Source of the DNA: JALOAT01 sp041677345
Lineage (GTDB): Bacteria; Pseudomonadota; Gammaproteobacteria; Thiohalomonadales; Thiohalomonadaceae
Assembly (NCBI GenBank): GCA_041677345.1
Contig: JBAYQE010000068.1
Span: 1-14,666 of the forward strand
Reading direction: 5' to 3'
Length of the DNA: 14,666 bases
The stretch's first letter is position 1, and each line of letters starts with the position of its first letter. The translations under genes were made by a program, and so were the position numbers. Shown here piece by piece: positions 6,610 to 13,660 of this stretch. Below the pieces are notes generated by a model. It had not been told where the DNA came from, did no database searches, and was given only the letters and a program-made list of their open reading frames with translations.

Positions 6610-6933
6610 ATGGCCGTAACCCTGACTGAACGCGCCGCCGAGCGTGTGCAGAAATTCCTCGCCAATCGCGGCAAGGGCGTGGGCTTGCGCCTGGGCGTGA
6701 AGACTTCGGGCTGCTCGGGTATGGCCTACGTGCTCGAATTCGCCGATGACGTGCACGACGAAGACCAGGTATTCGAGTGTCACGGTGTGAAGGTGATCAT
6801 CGACGCCAAGAGCATGCTCTACCTGGACGGCACCGAGGTGGACTTCGCGAAGGAGGGATTGAACGAAGGCTTCAAGTTCAACAATCCCAACGTGAAGGCC
6901 GCCTGCGGCTGTGGTGAGAGCTTCAGCGTCTGA
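6610..6933 (+). CDS. iscA: A-type Fe-S carrier protein IscA
   Basis: Carrier that accepts clusters, especially for [4Fe-4S] targets. The 107-aa length equals E. coli IscA. The three conserved cysteines are C35 (SGCSGMAY), C99 and C101 (CGCGESF). The ATG at 6610 follows AGGAG (6598-6602), which overlaps the iscU stop codon, so the two are probably coupled; a longer open frame upstream is not part of the gene. Confidence 0.97.
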   Translation: MAVTLTERAAERVQKFLANRGKGVGLRLGVKTSGCSGMAYVLEFADDVHDEDQVFECHGVKVIIDAKSMLYLDGTEVDFAKEGLNEGFKFNNPNVKAACGCGESFSV

Positions 6934-6937
6934 CACC

Positions 6938-7492
6938 ATGGTCATGCCCACCAGCAACTACTTCGAGCTGTTCGGCCTACCGGTCGGGTTCGACGTGGAC
7001 GGTGAGGCCTTGGCACTGCGCTACCGCGACTTGCAGCGCGCGCTGCATCCGGATCGCTTTGCCGGCGCTTCGGACCAGGAACGCCGTCTGTCCGTGCAGC
7101 AGGCCGCCCAGGTGAACGAGGGCTTCCGCGTGCTCAAGGCGCCGCTGGCACGGGCGCGCTACCTGCTCGAGTTGCGCGGCCTGCCGGTAGATGACCGCGA
7201 CACCTCCATGGACCCCGCGTTCCTCATGGAGCAGATGGAACTGCGCGAGGCCCTGGCCGAGGTGTCCGCGGCGAAAGACCGCTTTCTTGCCCTGGAGCAC
7301 GTGCGTGACGAGATCGAGACGCGCGAGCGCGGGCTCATCGCGGATCTGCGTCGGCATTTCGCAGATCCCGACCCTTCCTCCCTCGAACAGGCGCGCCAGG
7401 ACGTGCGCAAACTGCAGTTTATGCAGCGTCTCCTCAGTGAGGCAGAGGAACTCGAGGAGAAACTGGTTCACGAATCCGAGATTTCGGACTGA
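6938..7492 (+). CDS. hscB: Co-chaperone HscB (Hsc20)
   Basis: J-domain co-chaperone that brings IscU to HscA and stimulates its ATPase. 184 aa from the ATG at 6938. The J-domain covers about 6-80 and begins NYFELFGLP; the HPD motif is H37-D39. The C-terminal helical part (about 90-180) is the IscU-binding region. The start is uncertain: ATG at 6944 (182 aa) is equally possible and neither has a clear Shine-Dalgarno. The 4-base gap after the iscA stop suggests translational coupling. Confidence 0.94.
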   Translation: MVMPTSNYFELFGLPVGFDVDGEALALRYRDLQRALHPDRFAGASDQERRLSVQQAAQVNEGFRVLKAPLARARYLLELRGLPVDDRDTSMDPAFLMEQMELREALAEVSAAKDRFLALEHVRDEIETRERGLIADLRRHFADPDPSSLEQARQDVRKLQFMQRLLSEAEELEEKLVHESEISD

Positions 7493-7504
7493 CAGAAGAT
7501 TCCC

Positions 7505-9391
7505 ATGGCCCTGCTTCAGATCAGCGAACCCGGACAGTCGGCCGCACCGCATCAGCATAGGCGCGCGGCAGGCATCGACCTGGGCACCACCAATTCCCTC
7601 GTGGCCACCGTACGCAGCGGCATGGCCGAGACCCTTCCCGACGAAAATGGCCGTTACCTGCTGCCTTCCGTGGTGCGTTTCCTCGCGAATGGCGGGCGCG
7701 TCGTGGGCCATGCCGCCAAGGCCGAGGCCAGCCGCGACCCGCTATCCACCATCGTCTCCGTGAAGCGCCTCATGGGTCGGGGCCTGGCCGACATCAAGAG
7801 CCTGGGTTCGCGCCTGCCATACGAGTTCGTAGACACCGATTCCGCCGTACCGCGCCTGCACACCGCCGGCGGCGACGTGAGCCCGGTGGAGGTTTCCGCC
7901 GAGGTGTTGAAGGCCCTCAAGGAGCGCGCCGAGCATTCCCTGGGCGGTGAACTTACCGGGGTGGTGATTACGGTGCCGGCCTATTTTGACGATGCCCAGC
8001 GCCAGGCCACCAAGGATGCCGCACGCCTCACCGGTCTCAACGTGCTGCGCCTGCTCAACGAACCCACCGCCGCAGCCGTGGCCTACGGGCTGGATCGCAA
8101 GCCCGAAGGCGTCATGGCAGTCTATGACCTGGGCGGCGGCACCTTCGACTTTTCCATCCTGCGCCTGAACAAGGGCGTGTTCGAGGTGCTGGCCACCTCG
8201 GGTGATTCGGCCCTGGGCGGCGACGACATGGATCGCGTGCTTGCCGAGTGGATCATGAAGCAGGCAGGCATCGCCGATGATGCCGACCATGCCCAGTTGC
8301 GCCGCCTCATGCGCGACGCGTGTGCCGCGAAGGAGACGCTGACCAATGCAGACGTGGCTGAACTGAAGCTGGAACTCTCCGACGGCAGCCACTGGGAAGG
8401 CACCCTTACCCGCGACCAGTTCGAGACCCTCATGGAGCCACTGGTACGCAAGACCCTGGCCCCCTGTCGGCGTGCCCTGCGCGATGCCGGCGTCGAGGCC
8501 CGCGAGATACAGGATGTGGTGATGGTGGGCGGTTCCACCCGTGTGCCCCTGGTGCGGCGCATGGTGGGTGAGTTCTTCCAGTGCGAGCCCCTGGTGGACA
8601 TCGACCCCGATCAGGTCGTCGCCATCGGTGCCGCCCTGCAGGCCGATGTGCTGGTGGGCAACAAGCCCGATCACGAAATGCTGTTGCTGGACGTCATCCC
8701 CCTGTCCCTGGGACTCGAGACCATGGGCGGTCTGGTGGAGAAGGTCATCCCGCGCAACACCACCATCCCGGTGGCGCGCGCCCAGGACTTCACCACCTTC
8801 AAGGACGGCCAGACCGCACTGTTGGTGCATGTGGTGCAGGGCGAACGCGAACTGGTAAGCGATTGTCGCTCGTTGGCGCGCTTCGAATTGCGCGGTATCC
8901 CCCCCATGATGGCCGGCGCCGCGCGCATCCGGGTCACCTTCCAGGTGGACGCCGATGGTCTGCTTTCCGTGAGTGCCCGGGAGATGACCTCCGGCGTGGA
9001 GGCGAGCATCCAGGTAAAGCCCTCCTACGGCCTCACCGACAACGAAATCGAGAACATACTGCGCGACTCCCTGTCCCATGCCCACGAGGACATGGACGCG
9101 CGCACCCTGCGCGAACAGCAGGTGGAGGCCGACCGTGTGGTCGAGGCGCTGGAATCCGCCCTTGCCAATGACGGTGATGCCCTGTTGTCCAAGGATGAAC
9201 GCGCCGAACTGGAAGCCGCCATGCAGCGTGTGCGTGAGGCGCGTCAGGGCGATGACCACCGTGCCATCCGGCGTGCCGTGGACGAGTGCAACAAGGCCAG
9301 CACCGAATTCGCCGCCCGCCGCATGAACGCCAGCATCCAGAAGGCCCTCGCCGGCCGCGCCCTGGACGAGATCGAAGGTTCTTCGAACTGA
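7505..9391 (+). CDS. hscA: Specialised Hsp70 chaperone HscA
   Basis: DnaK-family ATPase dedicated to cluster release from IscU. The 628-aa protein shows the nucleotide-binding domain from about 20 to 390: IDLGTTNS (24-31), DLGGGTFDFS from D208, and GGSTRVP (342-348). A linker DVIPLSLGLET starts near 396 and the substrate-binding domain with helical lid fills the rest; the LPPVK motif it binds is present in IscU. The N-terminus before IDLGTT is about 22 residues and includes an unusual histidine- and proline-bearing stretch. The ATG lies 12 bp after hscB with only a weak ribosome binding site, suggesting coupling. Repeat copy 2 begins 8 bp after its stop codon. Confidence 0.97.
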   Translation: MALLQISEPGQSAAPHQHRRAAGIDLGTTNSLVATVRSGMAETLPDENGRYLLPSVVRFLANGGRVVGHAAKAEASRDPLSTIVSVKRLMGRGLADIKSLGSRLPYEFVDTDSAVPRLHTAGGDVSPVEVSAEVLKALKERAEHSLGGELTGVVITVPAYFDDAQRQATKDAARLTGLNVLRLLNEPTAAAVAYGLDRKPEGVMAVYDLGGGTFDFSILRLNKGVFEVLATSGDSALGGDDMDRVLAEWIMKQAGIADDADHAQLRRLMRDACAAKETLTNADVAELKLELSDGSHWEGTLTRDQFETLMEPLVRKTLAPCRRALRDAGVEAREIQDVVMVGGSTRVPLVRRMVGEFFQCEPLVDIDPDQVVAIGAALQADVLVGNKPDHEMLLLDVIPLSLGLETMGGLVEKVIPRNTTIPVARAQDFTTFKDGQTALLVHVVQGERELVSDCRSLARFELRGIPPMMAGAARIRVTFQVDADGLLSVSAREMTSGVEASIQVKPSYGLTDNEIENILRDSLSHAHEDMDARTLREQQVEADRVVEALESALANDGDALLSKDERAELEAAMQRVREARQGDDHRAIRRAVDECNKASTEFAARRMNASIQKALAGRALDEIEGSSN

Positions 9392-9399
9392 CGGTGGCT

Positions 9400-9552
9400 G
9401 AAAAGCGCAAACACGGGGGACACGGGGAACACGGGGATCGAATGATGTTGGATGGTCATCGTGTTCAGAACCACAGTGCTGATGCAGAGCAGCGTGGATT
9501 CAAGCCCTTGATGCCCCCGTGTTCCCCGTGTTCTCCGTGTTAAGGCTTTTTA
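9400..9552. repeat. CACGGGG inverted-repeat element, copy 2
   Basis: A 153-bp element between hscA and fdx. The left arm starts GAAAAGCGCAAACACGGGGG and continues with CACGGGGAA units to about 9437. The right arm (about 9513-9552) carries CCCCCGTGTTCCCCGTG and ends TTCTCCGTGTTAAGGCTTTT. The core differs from the other copies, except that read in reverse it has ATCAAGGGCTTGA beside the arm, where copy 1 has ATCAAGGGGTTTTGA. The outer end is 3 bases from the fdx start codon, so the right arm forms the fdx leader, and the only Shine-Dalgarno-like bases (AAGG, 9542-9545) belong to the repeat. Confidence 0.82.
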
Positions 9553-9555
9553 ACC

Positions 9556-9894
9556 ATGCCGAAGATCATTTTTCTGCCCCATGAGACGCTCTGCCCCGAG
9601 GGGGCGGTGGTGGAGGCCGAGCCGGGGACCAGCATCCTTGATGCCGCCCTGGAGGAAGGCATCGAGATCGAGCATGCCTGCGAGAAGTCCTGCGCCTGCA
9701 CCACCTGTCACGTCATCGTTCGGGAAGGCTACGAATCTTTGAACGAAGCCGAAGAGGGTGAAGAAGACATGCTGGACAAGGCCTGGGGTCTGGAACCCGA
9801 ATCGCGGTTGTCCTGCCAGGCCGTCGTCGGTGAGGAGGACCTGGTGGTCGAGATCCCCAAATACACCATCAACCTGGCCTCGGAGAAGCACTGA
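9556..9894 (+). CDS. fdx: ISC-type [2Fe-2S] ferredoxin
   Basis: Adrenodoxin-type ferredoxin giving electrons to cluster assembly on IscS/IscU. 112 aa, nearly the E. coli length. Cluster ligands C42, C48, C51 and C87 occur in HACEKSCACTTCH and RLSCQ; the conserved extra cysteine C46 is also present. The ATG lies directly at the end of repeat copy 2, so its translation signal is weak and repeat-derived. The stop codon overlaps the iscX start (TGATG). Confidence 0.97.
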   Translation: MPKIIFLPHETLCPEGAVVEAEPGTSILDAALEEGIEIEHACEKSCACTTCHVIVREGYESLNEAEEGEEDMLDKAWGLEPESRLSCQAVVGEEDLVVEIPKYTINLASEKH

Positions 9895-10094
9895 TGAGCC
9901 TCAAGTGGACCGACGTCAACGACATCGCCATCGACCTCGATGAGGCCCATCCGGACGTGGACCCGAAGTACGTCCGTTTCACCGACCTCCATGCCTGGGT
10001 GATTGCCCTCCCCGCATTCTCCGACGACCCGAGCCACTCCAACGAAAAGATCCTCGAAGCCATCCAGATGGCGTGGATTTCCGAGCGGGATTGA
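9894..10094 (+). CDS. iscX: Fe-S assembly protein IscX
   Basis: Small acidic protein of 66 aa that binds IscS and iron and modulates desulfurase activity. It shows the family pattern LKWTDVNDIA at the start, PDVDPKYVRFTDLHAWV in the middle and SNEKILEAIQMAW near the end. It overlaps fdx by one base, so the two are translationally coupled. It is the last isc gene; repeat copy 3 follows 3 bp later. Confidence 0.97.
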   Translation: MSLKWTDVNDIAIDLDEAHPDVDPKYVRFTDLHAWVIALPAFSDDPSHSNEKILEAIQMAWISERD

Positions 10095-10097
10095 AGA

Positions 10098-10258
10098 GAA
10101 AGCTCAAACACGGGGAACACGGGGAACAACAAATCACATGAGGGTCGACGCTGGAGCAGGCTAAGCCCGCGAAAAGGCCGGGTGCAAGAACATCGTGGCC
10201 TGAGGCCGCTCCCACCCCACATGTAATCCGTCCCCGTGTCCCCGTGTTAATGCCTTTC
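10098..10258. repeat. CACGGGG inverted-repeat element, copy 3
   Basis: A 161-bp element between iscX and ndk. Left arm: GAAAGCTCAAACACGGGG followed by AACACGGGGAAC (to about 10129). Right arm (about 10229-10258): GTCCCCGTGTCCCCGTG then TTAATGCCTTTC, the reverse complement apart from small changes. The core is unrelated to copies 1 and 2 and holds two REP-like hairpins. As the last thing before the ndk promoter, it may define the 3' end of the isc transcript. Confidence 0.82.
10153..10212. repeat. Head-to-head pair of REP-like palindromes
   Basis: Two 20-bp sequences in opposite orientation, 20 bp apart. Forward (10153-10172): GGAGCAGGCTAAGCCCGCGA. Reverse (10193-10212), read on the minus strand: GGAGCGGCCTCAGGCCACGA. 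They agree at 15 of 20 positions and each has an internal hairpin (GGCT/GCCC-type and GGCCTCAGGCC). The GGAGC head, GC-rich palindrome and CGA end look like Pseudomonas-type REP sequences, and the paired arrangement is BIME-like. No RAYT transposase is in the window. Confidence 0.6.
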
Positions 10259-10275
10259 AACCACCGCCCGACCGC

Positions 10276-10310
10276 TGGCGAGGCCGCCTGGACCCGCGTA
10301 TGATCGCGGG
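10276..10310 (+). promoter_or_regulatory. Candidate ndk promoter with palindromic -10
   Basis: TGGCGA (10276-10281), a 17-base spacer and TATGAT (10299-10304) form a plausible sigma-70 promoter. The -10 lies between perfect arms CCCGCG (10293-10298) and CGCGGG (10305-10310), followed by TTT. This could be an operator or a DNA shape signal; a short terminator ending read-through from iscX is the alternative. Confidence 0.45.
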
Positions 10311-10358
10311 TTTGTCGCGTTTTGACCCCGAACAAGAAGCTAACGAACGGAGAATTAG

Positions 10359-10790
10359 ATGGCCATTGAGCGCACCCTTTCCATCATCAAGCCCGACGCG
10401 GTTGCCAAGAACGTGATCGGCGAGATCTATGCCCGCTTCGAGAAGGCCGGCCTGAAGATCGTGGCCGCCAAGATGAAGCACCTGTCGAAGGCCGAGGCCG
10501 AAGGTTTCTACGCCGTGCACAAGGAGCGCCCCTTCTTCAACGACCTGGTGAGCTTCATGATTTCCGGCCCGGTGATGATCTCTGTGCTCGAAGGCGAGAA
10601 TGCCGTGGCCGCGCACCGTGACATCATGGGTGCCACCGACCCGAAGAAGGCCGCGCCCGGAACCATCCGCGCCGATTTCGCTCAATCCATTGATGAGAAC
10701 GCCGTGCACGGCTCCGATGCCCAGGAAACCGCGCGCAACGAAATCGCTTATTTCTTTGCCGCCACGGAGCTCTGCCCCCGCACCCGCTGA
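10359..10790 (+). CDS. ndk: Nucleoside diphosphate kinase
   Basis: Transfers the gamma-phosphate from ATP to nucleoside diphosphates through a phosphohistidine. 143 aa, as in E. coli. It begins ERTLSIIKPDAV, has the catalytic H117 in the NAVHGSD motif, and ends NEIAYFFAATEL. GGAG (10349-10352) is 6 bases before the ATG. It follows the isc operon in Pseudomonas-like genomes and probably has its own promoter. rlmN starts 16 bp later with no terminator between them. Confidence 0.97.
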   Translation: MAIERTLSIIKPDAVAKNVIGEIYARFEKAGLKIVAAKMKHLSKAEAEGFYAVHKERPFFNDLVSFMISGPVMISVLEGENAVAAHRDIMGATDPKKAAPGTIRADFAQSIDENAVHGSDAQETARNEIAYFFAATELCPRTR

Positions 10791-10806
10791 GGGTGAATCA
10801 GGTCGC

Positions 10807-11919
10807 ATGCCCGACACGCAGGAAAAAATCAATCTGCTGGGCCTGACCCGGCGCGACATGGAGGCCTTCTTCACCGACATGGGGGAGAAGGCCTTCCGCG
10901 CCTCTCAGGTCATGAAGTGGATCTACCACCACGGTATCACCGAGTTCGATGCCATGACCGATCTCGGCAAGGCTCTGCGCGCCAAGCTGAACGCGCGCGC
11001 CGAGATCCGTCTGCCCGAAGTGGCGGTGGACGCCCCGTCGCGCGACGGCACGCGCAAGTGGGTGCTGCGCCTGGGCTGCGATCAGGGCGTCGAATGCGTG
11101 TTCATCCCCGAGGACGACCGCGGTACCCTGTGCGTGTCATCCCAGGTGGGCTGCACGCTCAATTGCAGTTTCTGCTCCACGGCCCGCCAGGGCTTCAACC
11201 GCAACCTGACCACGGCGGAGATCGTCGGCCAGGTGCTGCTCGCCGCCATCACCCTCGGCATCCCCGAGAACAAGGGCGAGCGCGTGGTGACCAACGTGGT
11301 GATGATGGGCATGGGCGAGCCGCTCATGAACTTCGACGCGGTGGTGAAGGCCATGGACATCATGCAGGACGACGTGGCCTTCGGCATCTCCCGCCGCCGC
11401 GTGACGCTCAGCACCGCCGGGGTGGTGCCTGCCATCTATCGGCTGCGCGAATACTCCGATGTGAGTCTCGCCGTTTCGCTGCACGCCCCCGACGACGCCT
11501 TGCGCGACGAGCTCGTGCCCATCAACCGCAAGTATCCCATTGCCGAGTTGCTGGCGGCCTGCCGCGCCTACGTGGACGAGCGCGCCCACCGCCGCGTGAC
11601 CATCGAATACGTGATGCTCGACGGCATCAACGACACCCCGGAGCATGCCCGCGCGCTGGTGAAGCTGCTGCGCGACGTGCCCTGCAAGATCAACCTGATC
11701 CCGTTCAACCCCTTCCCCGGCAGTCCCTATAGGCGCTCCTCGCGCCAGGCTGTCGAACGCTTCCAGGACATTCTCATCCAATCCGGGTATACCACCATCA
11801 CCCGCAAGACCCGCGGCGATGACATCGCCGCGGCCTGCGGCCAGTTGGTAGGTGCGGTCCAGGACCGCACGCGGCGCCGCGGGCGGCTCATGGACATACC
11901 GGTTAGGAGTGCTACGTGA
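10807..11919 (+). CDS. rlmN: Dual-specificity rRNA/tRNA adenine-C2 methyltransferase RlmN
   Basis: Radical SAM enzyme that makes 2-methyladenosine at A2503 of 23S rRNA and A37 of some tRNAs. 370 aa. The [4Fe-4S] cluster cysteines are C116, C120 and C123 (CTLNCSFC). C109 (GTLCVSSQ) corresponds to the conserved upstream cysteine, and C344 (AAACGQL) to the methyl-carrying Cys355 of E. coli. Homology starts at INLLGLTRRDMEAFF, fixing the ATG at 10807; the weak AGGT and GAGGGTGA just upstream lie at the ndk stop. Its cluster makes it a client of the isc products. Its stop overlaps the pilW start. Confidence 0.97.
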   Translation: MPDTQEKINLLGLTRRDMEAFFTDMGEKAFRASQVMKWIYHHGITEFDAMTDLGKALRAKLNARAEIRLPEVAVDAPSRDGTRKWVLRLGCDQGVECVFIPEDDRGTLCVSSQVGCTLNCSFCSTARQGFNRNLTTAEIVGQVLLAAITLGIPENKGERVVTNVVMMGMGEPLMNFDAVVKAMDIMQDDVAFGISRRRVTLSTAGVVPAIYRLREYSDVSLAVSLHAPDDALRDELVPINRKYPIAELLAACRAYVDERAHRRVTIEYVMLDGINDTPEHARALVKLLRDVPCKINLIPFNPFPGSPYRRSSRQAVERFQDILIQSGYTTITRKTRGDDIAAACGQLVGAVQDRTRRRGRLMDIPVRSAT

Positions 11920-12650
11920 TGAAGATGTCTGTCACCGTCCTGGCGGCGGTGCTGCTGTTGTCTGCCTGTTCCGGCATGCCCACGCGCGACACCCGTTCCG
12001 CCCAGCTGAATGCCGAACTCGGTCTGCGCTACATGCTGCAGGGCCAGAATGAGATAGCGCTGGAGAAGCTCACCCGCGCCCTGGAGCAGGATCCCAAGTC
12101 GGCCGTTGCCCATCACTATCTTGCCGAGCTCTACCGGCGCCTCGGTGAGAGCGAGGATGCCGATCGCCATTTCCGCAGGGCGATCGACCTCGACGAGGGG
12201 AATTCCAGCCTCCACAACAACTACGGCGTGTTTCTCTGCAACGCGAAGCGCTACCAGGAATCCGAGCAACAGTTCCTGAAGGTGCTGGAAAACCCCGTCT
12301 ACGCCGGTCGTTCCCAGACGCTCGAGAATCTGGGCGTGTGCATGCGTGACGCCGGCAACCCGGCCAAGGCCAGGGACTACTTCCACAAGACCCTGCAGGT
12401 CAATCCCAAGTCGTCCATTGCACTGCTCGGCATGGCCGGGCTGAGTCACGCCGCTGGTAACCCCCTCTCAGCCCGCGCCTACCTCGAGCGCTACAACGAA
12501 ATTGGTCCGCACACCCCCGAATCGCTGTGGCTGGGCGTGCGCGTGGAGCGTGCGCTGGGCAACAAGGGTGCGGCGGGCAGCTATGGCCTGTTACTCAAGA
12601 ACCGGTTTCCCGGCTCGGAAGAGGCGGGACGATATCTGAGGAGCGAATAG
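11919..12650 (+). CDS. pilW: Type IV pilus biogenesis lipoprotein PilW/PilF
   Basis: Outer-membrane TPR lipoprotein (pilotin) that in Pseudomonas (PilF) helps PilQ secretin assemble; the family name follows synteny and sequence. 243 aa. A short signal peptide ends in the lipobox LLSAC with lipidated C17. TPR units follow from about 30 to 240 (AELGLRYMLQGQNEIALEKL, PKSAVAHHYLAELYRRLGES, ENLGVCMRDAGNPAKARDYF). The start could be GTG 11916, ATG 11919 or ATG 11925; TAGGAG at 11904-11909 serves any. ATG 11919 overlaps the rlmN stop (TGATG). Other pilus genes are not in the window. Confidence 0.9.
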   Translation: MKMSVTVLAAVLLLSACSGMPTRDTRSAQLNAELGLRYMLQGQNEIALEKLTRALEQDPKSAVAHHYLAELYRRLGESEDADRHFRRAIDLDEGNSSLHNNYGVFLCNAKRYQESEQQFLKVLENPVYAGRSQTLENLGVCMRDAGNPAKARDYFHKTLQVNPKSSIALLGMAGLSHAAGNPLSARAYLERYNEIGPHTPESLWLGVRVERALGNKGAAGSYGLLLKNRFPGSEEAGRYLRSE

Positions 12651-12652
12651 CC

Positions 12653-13660
12653 GTGAGCGAGACGTTGGACATCGAAGTGGTCAACGTATCGGCCGGTCCG
12701 GGCCGGCGGCTTGCCGAGGCGCGTGAGGCGCAGGGGCTTGCACGGGAAGATGTGGCCGGGCAACTGCGCCTGAGCCTGCAGACCGTCCAATCACTTGAGA
12801 ATGACGATTACGAGCAGTTGCCGCCTGCCGCCTTCGTGAGCGGCTATTTGCGCAGTTATGCGCGCCTGCTGGGTCTGCCCGAGCAGGAGATCCTTGATCG
12901 CTTTGCCGAGGTCGGCGCCGAAAAGACCCCGCCAGTGGGCGTCGTGGCGCGCAGCCAACCGGTGCAGATGCGCGCCAGCGATCCCGGGGTACGCGTGGTC
13001 ACGTACCTGGTATTCGGTGGCCTGATTCTGCTGTCTACCCTGTGGTGGGTAGCCCAGCACGATGCAGTGGAGCCGGCGCCCGCCAGTGAGGCGATGACGG
13101 CTGTCTCTGCTGAACCTGAGCCGGCACCGGTCGCCGCACCGGCTGTGCCGGCCGGCGAGGACACGCCCGAGGTGGACGCGTTGGCCATGCCTGCGATCAG
13201 TGCGCCGCTCCCGGATACGACCGCCGGGAGCGTGCCGTCCCCGGTGGCGACCACGCCGACACCTGCAACGCCGGTTGCCCCGGTGACGGTCCCGACACCG
13301 GCGGCGCAGCCCGAGCCCGAGTCCGAGCCGGTTGCCGCTGCCGCTGAACCGGCGGCACCGCCACCTATCCCGCTCACCGCCAACATGCCGCAGTCCAAGC
13401 TGGAGATCGCCTTCGCGGGTGACTGCTGGGCCGAGGTCACCGATGCCGCCGGCCGCCTGCTGGCTTATGACCTGTTCCAGAACGGCCGCACCCTGGTACT
13501 GCGTGGCGAGGCACCCTTCAAGGTGTTTTTCGGCTATTCACCTGCCGCGCAGGTGAGCCTGAACGGTGAGGTGTTCGATCACAGCCCGTACCAGCGCCGC
13601 AATGACACCGCCCGTTTCCGTGTCGGCAGCGCCGACGACAACGCCGCCCGGACCGACTGA
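12653..13660 (+). CDS. rodZ: RodZ-like cytoskeletal membrane protein
   Basis: RodZ links MreB to the cell-wall elongation machinery. 335 aa from GTG 12653, with AGGAG (12639-12643) overlapping the pilW end. Domains: Cro/XRE-like helix-turn-helix at 17-80 (GRRLAEAREAQGL, LRLSLQTVQSLENDDYEQLP, FVSGYLRSYARLLGL), one transmembrane helix about 114-134, a long proline/alanine/threonine-rich periplasmic linker about 138-245, and a beta-rich C-terminal domain (DUF4115 type) from about 255, with DCWAEVTDAAGRLLAYDLF. The type II membrane layout matches RodZ. The position between pilW and ispG is the usual one. The linker is low complexity and may vary between strains. Confidence 0.93.
   Translation: MSETLDIEVVNVSAGPGRRLAEAREAQGLAREDVAGQLRLSLQTVQSLENDDYEQLPPAAFVSGYLRSYARLLGLPEQEILDRFAEVGAEKTPPVGVVARSQPVQMRASDPGVRVVTYLVFGGLILLSTLWWVAQHDAVEPAPASEAMTAVSAEPEPAPVAAPAVPAGEDTPEVDALAMPAISAPLPDTTAGSVPSPVATTPTPATPVAPVTVPTPAAQPEPESEPVAAAAEPAAPPPIPLTANMPQSKLEIAFAGDCWAEVTDAAGRLLAYDLFQNGRTLVLRGEAPFKVFFGYSPAAQVSLNGEVFDHSPYQRRNDTARFRVGSADDNAARTD

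Noticed and set aside
7742..9259. 505-codon open frame on the minus strand opposite hscA
   Set aside because: Long antisense frames opposite Hsp70 genes are a known artefact of codon bias; they were once misread as a NAD-specific glutamate dehydrogenase family. hscA on the plus strand is complete with all motifs.
9411..9437. CACGGGGAA tandem units as a CRISPR array
   Set aside because: The unit is 9 bases with no spacers, and there are no cas genes; the units are arms of an inverted-repeat element.
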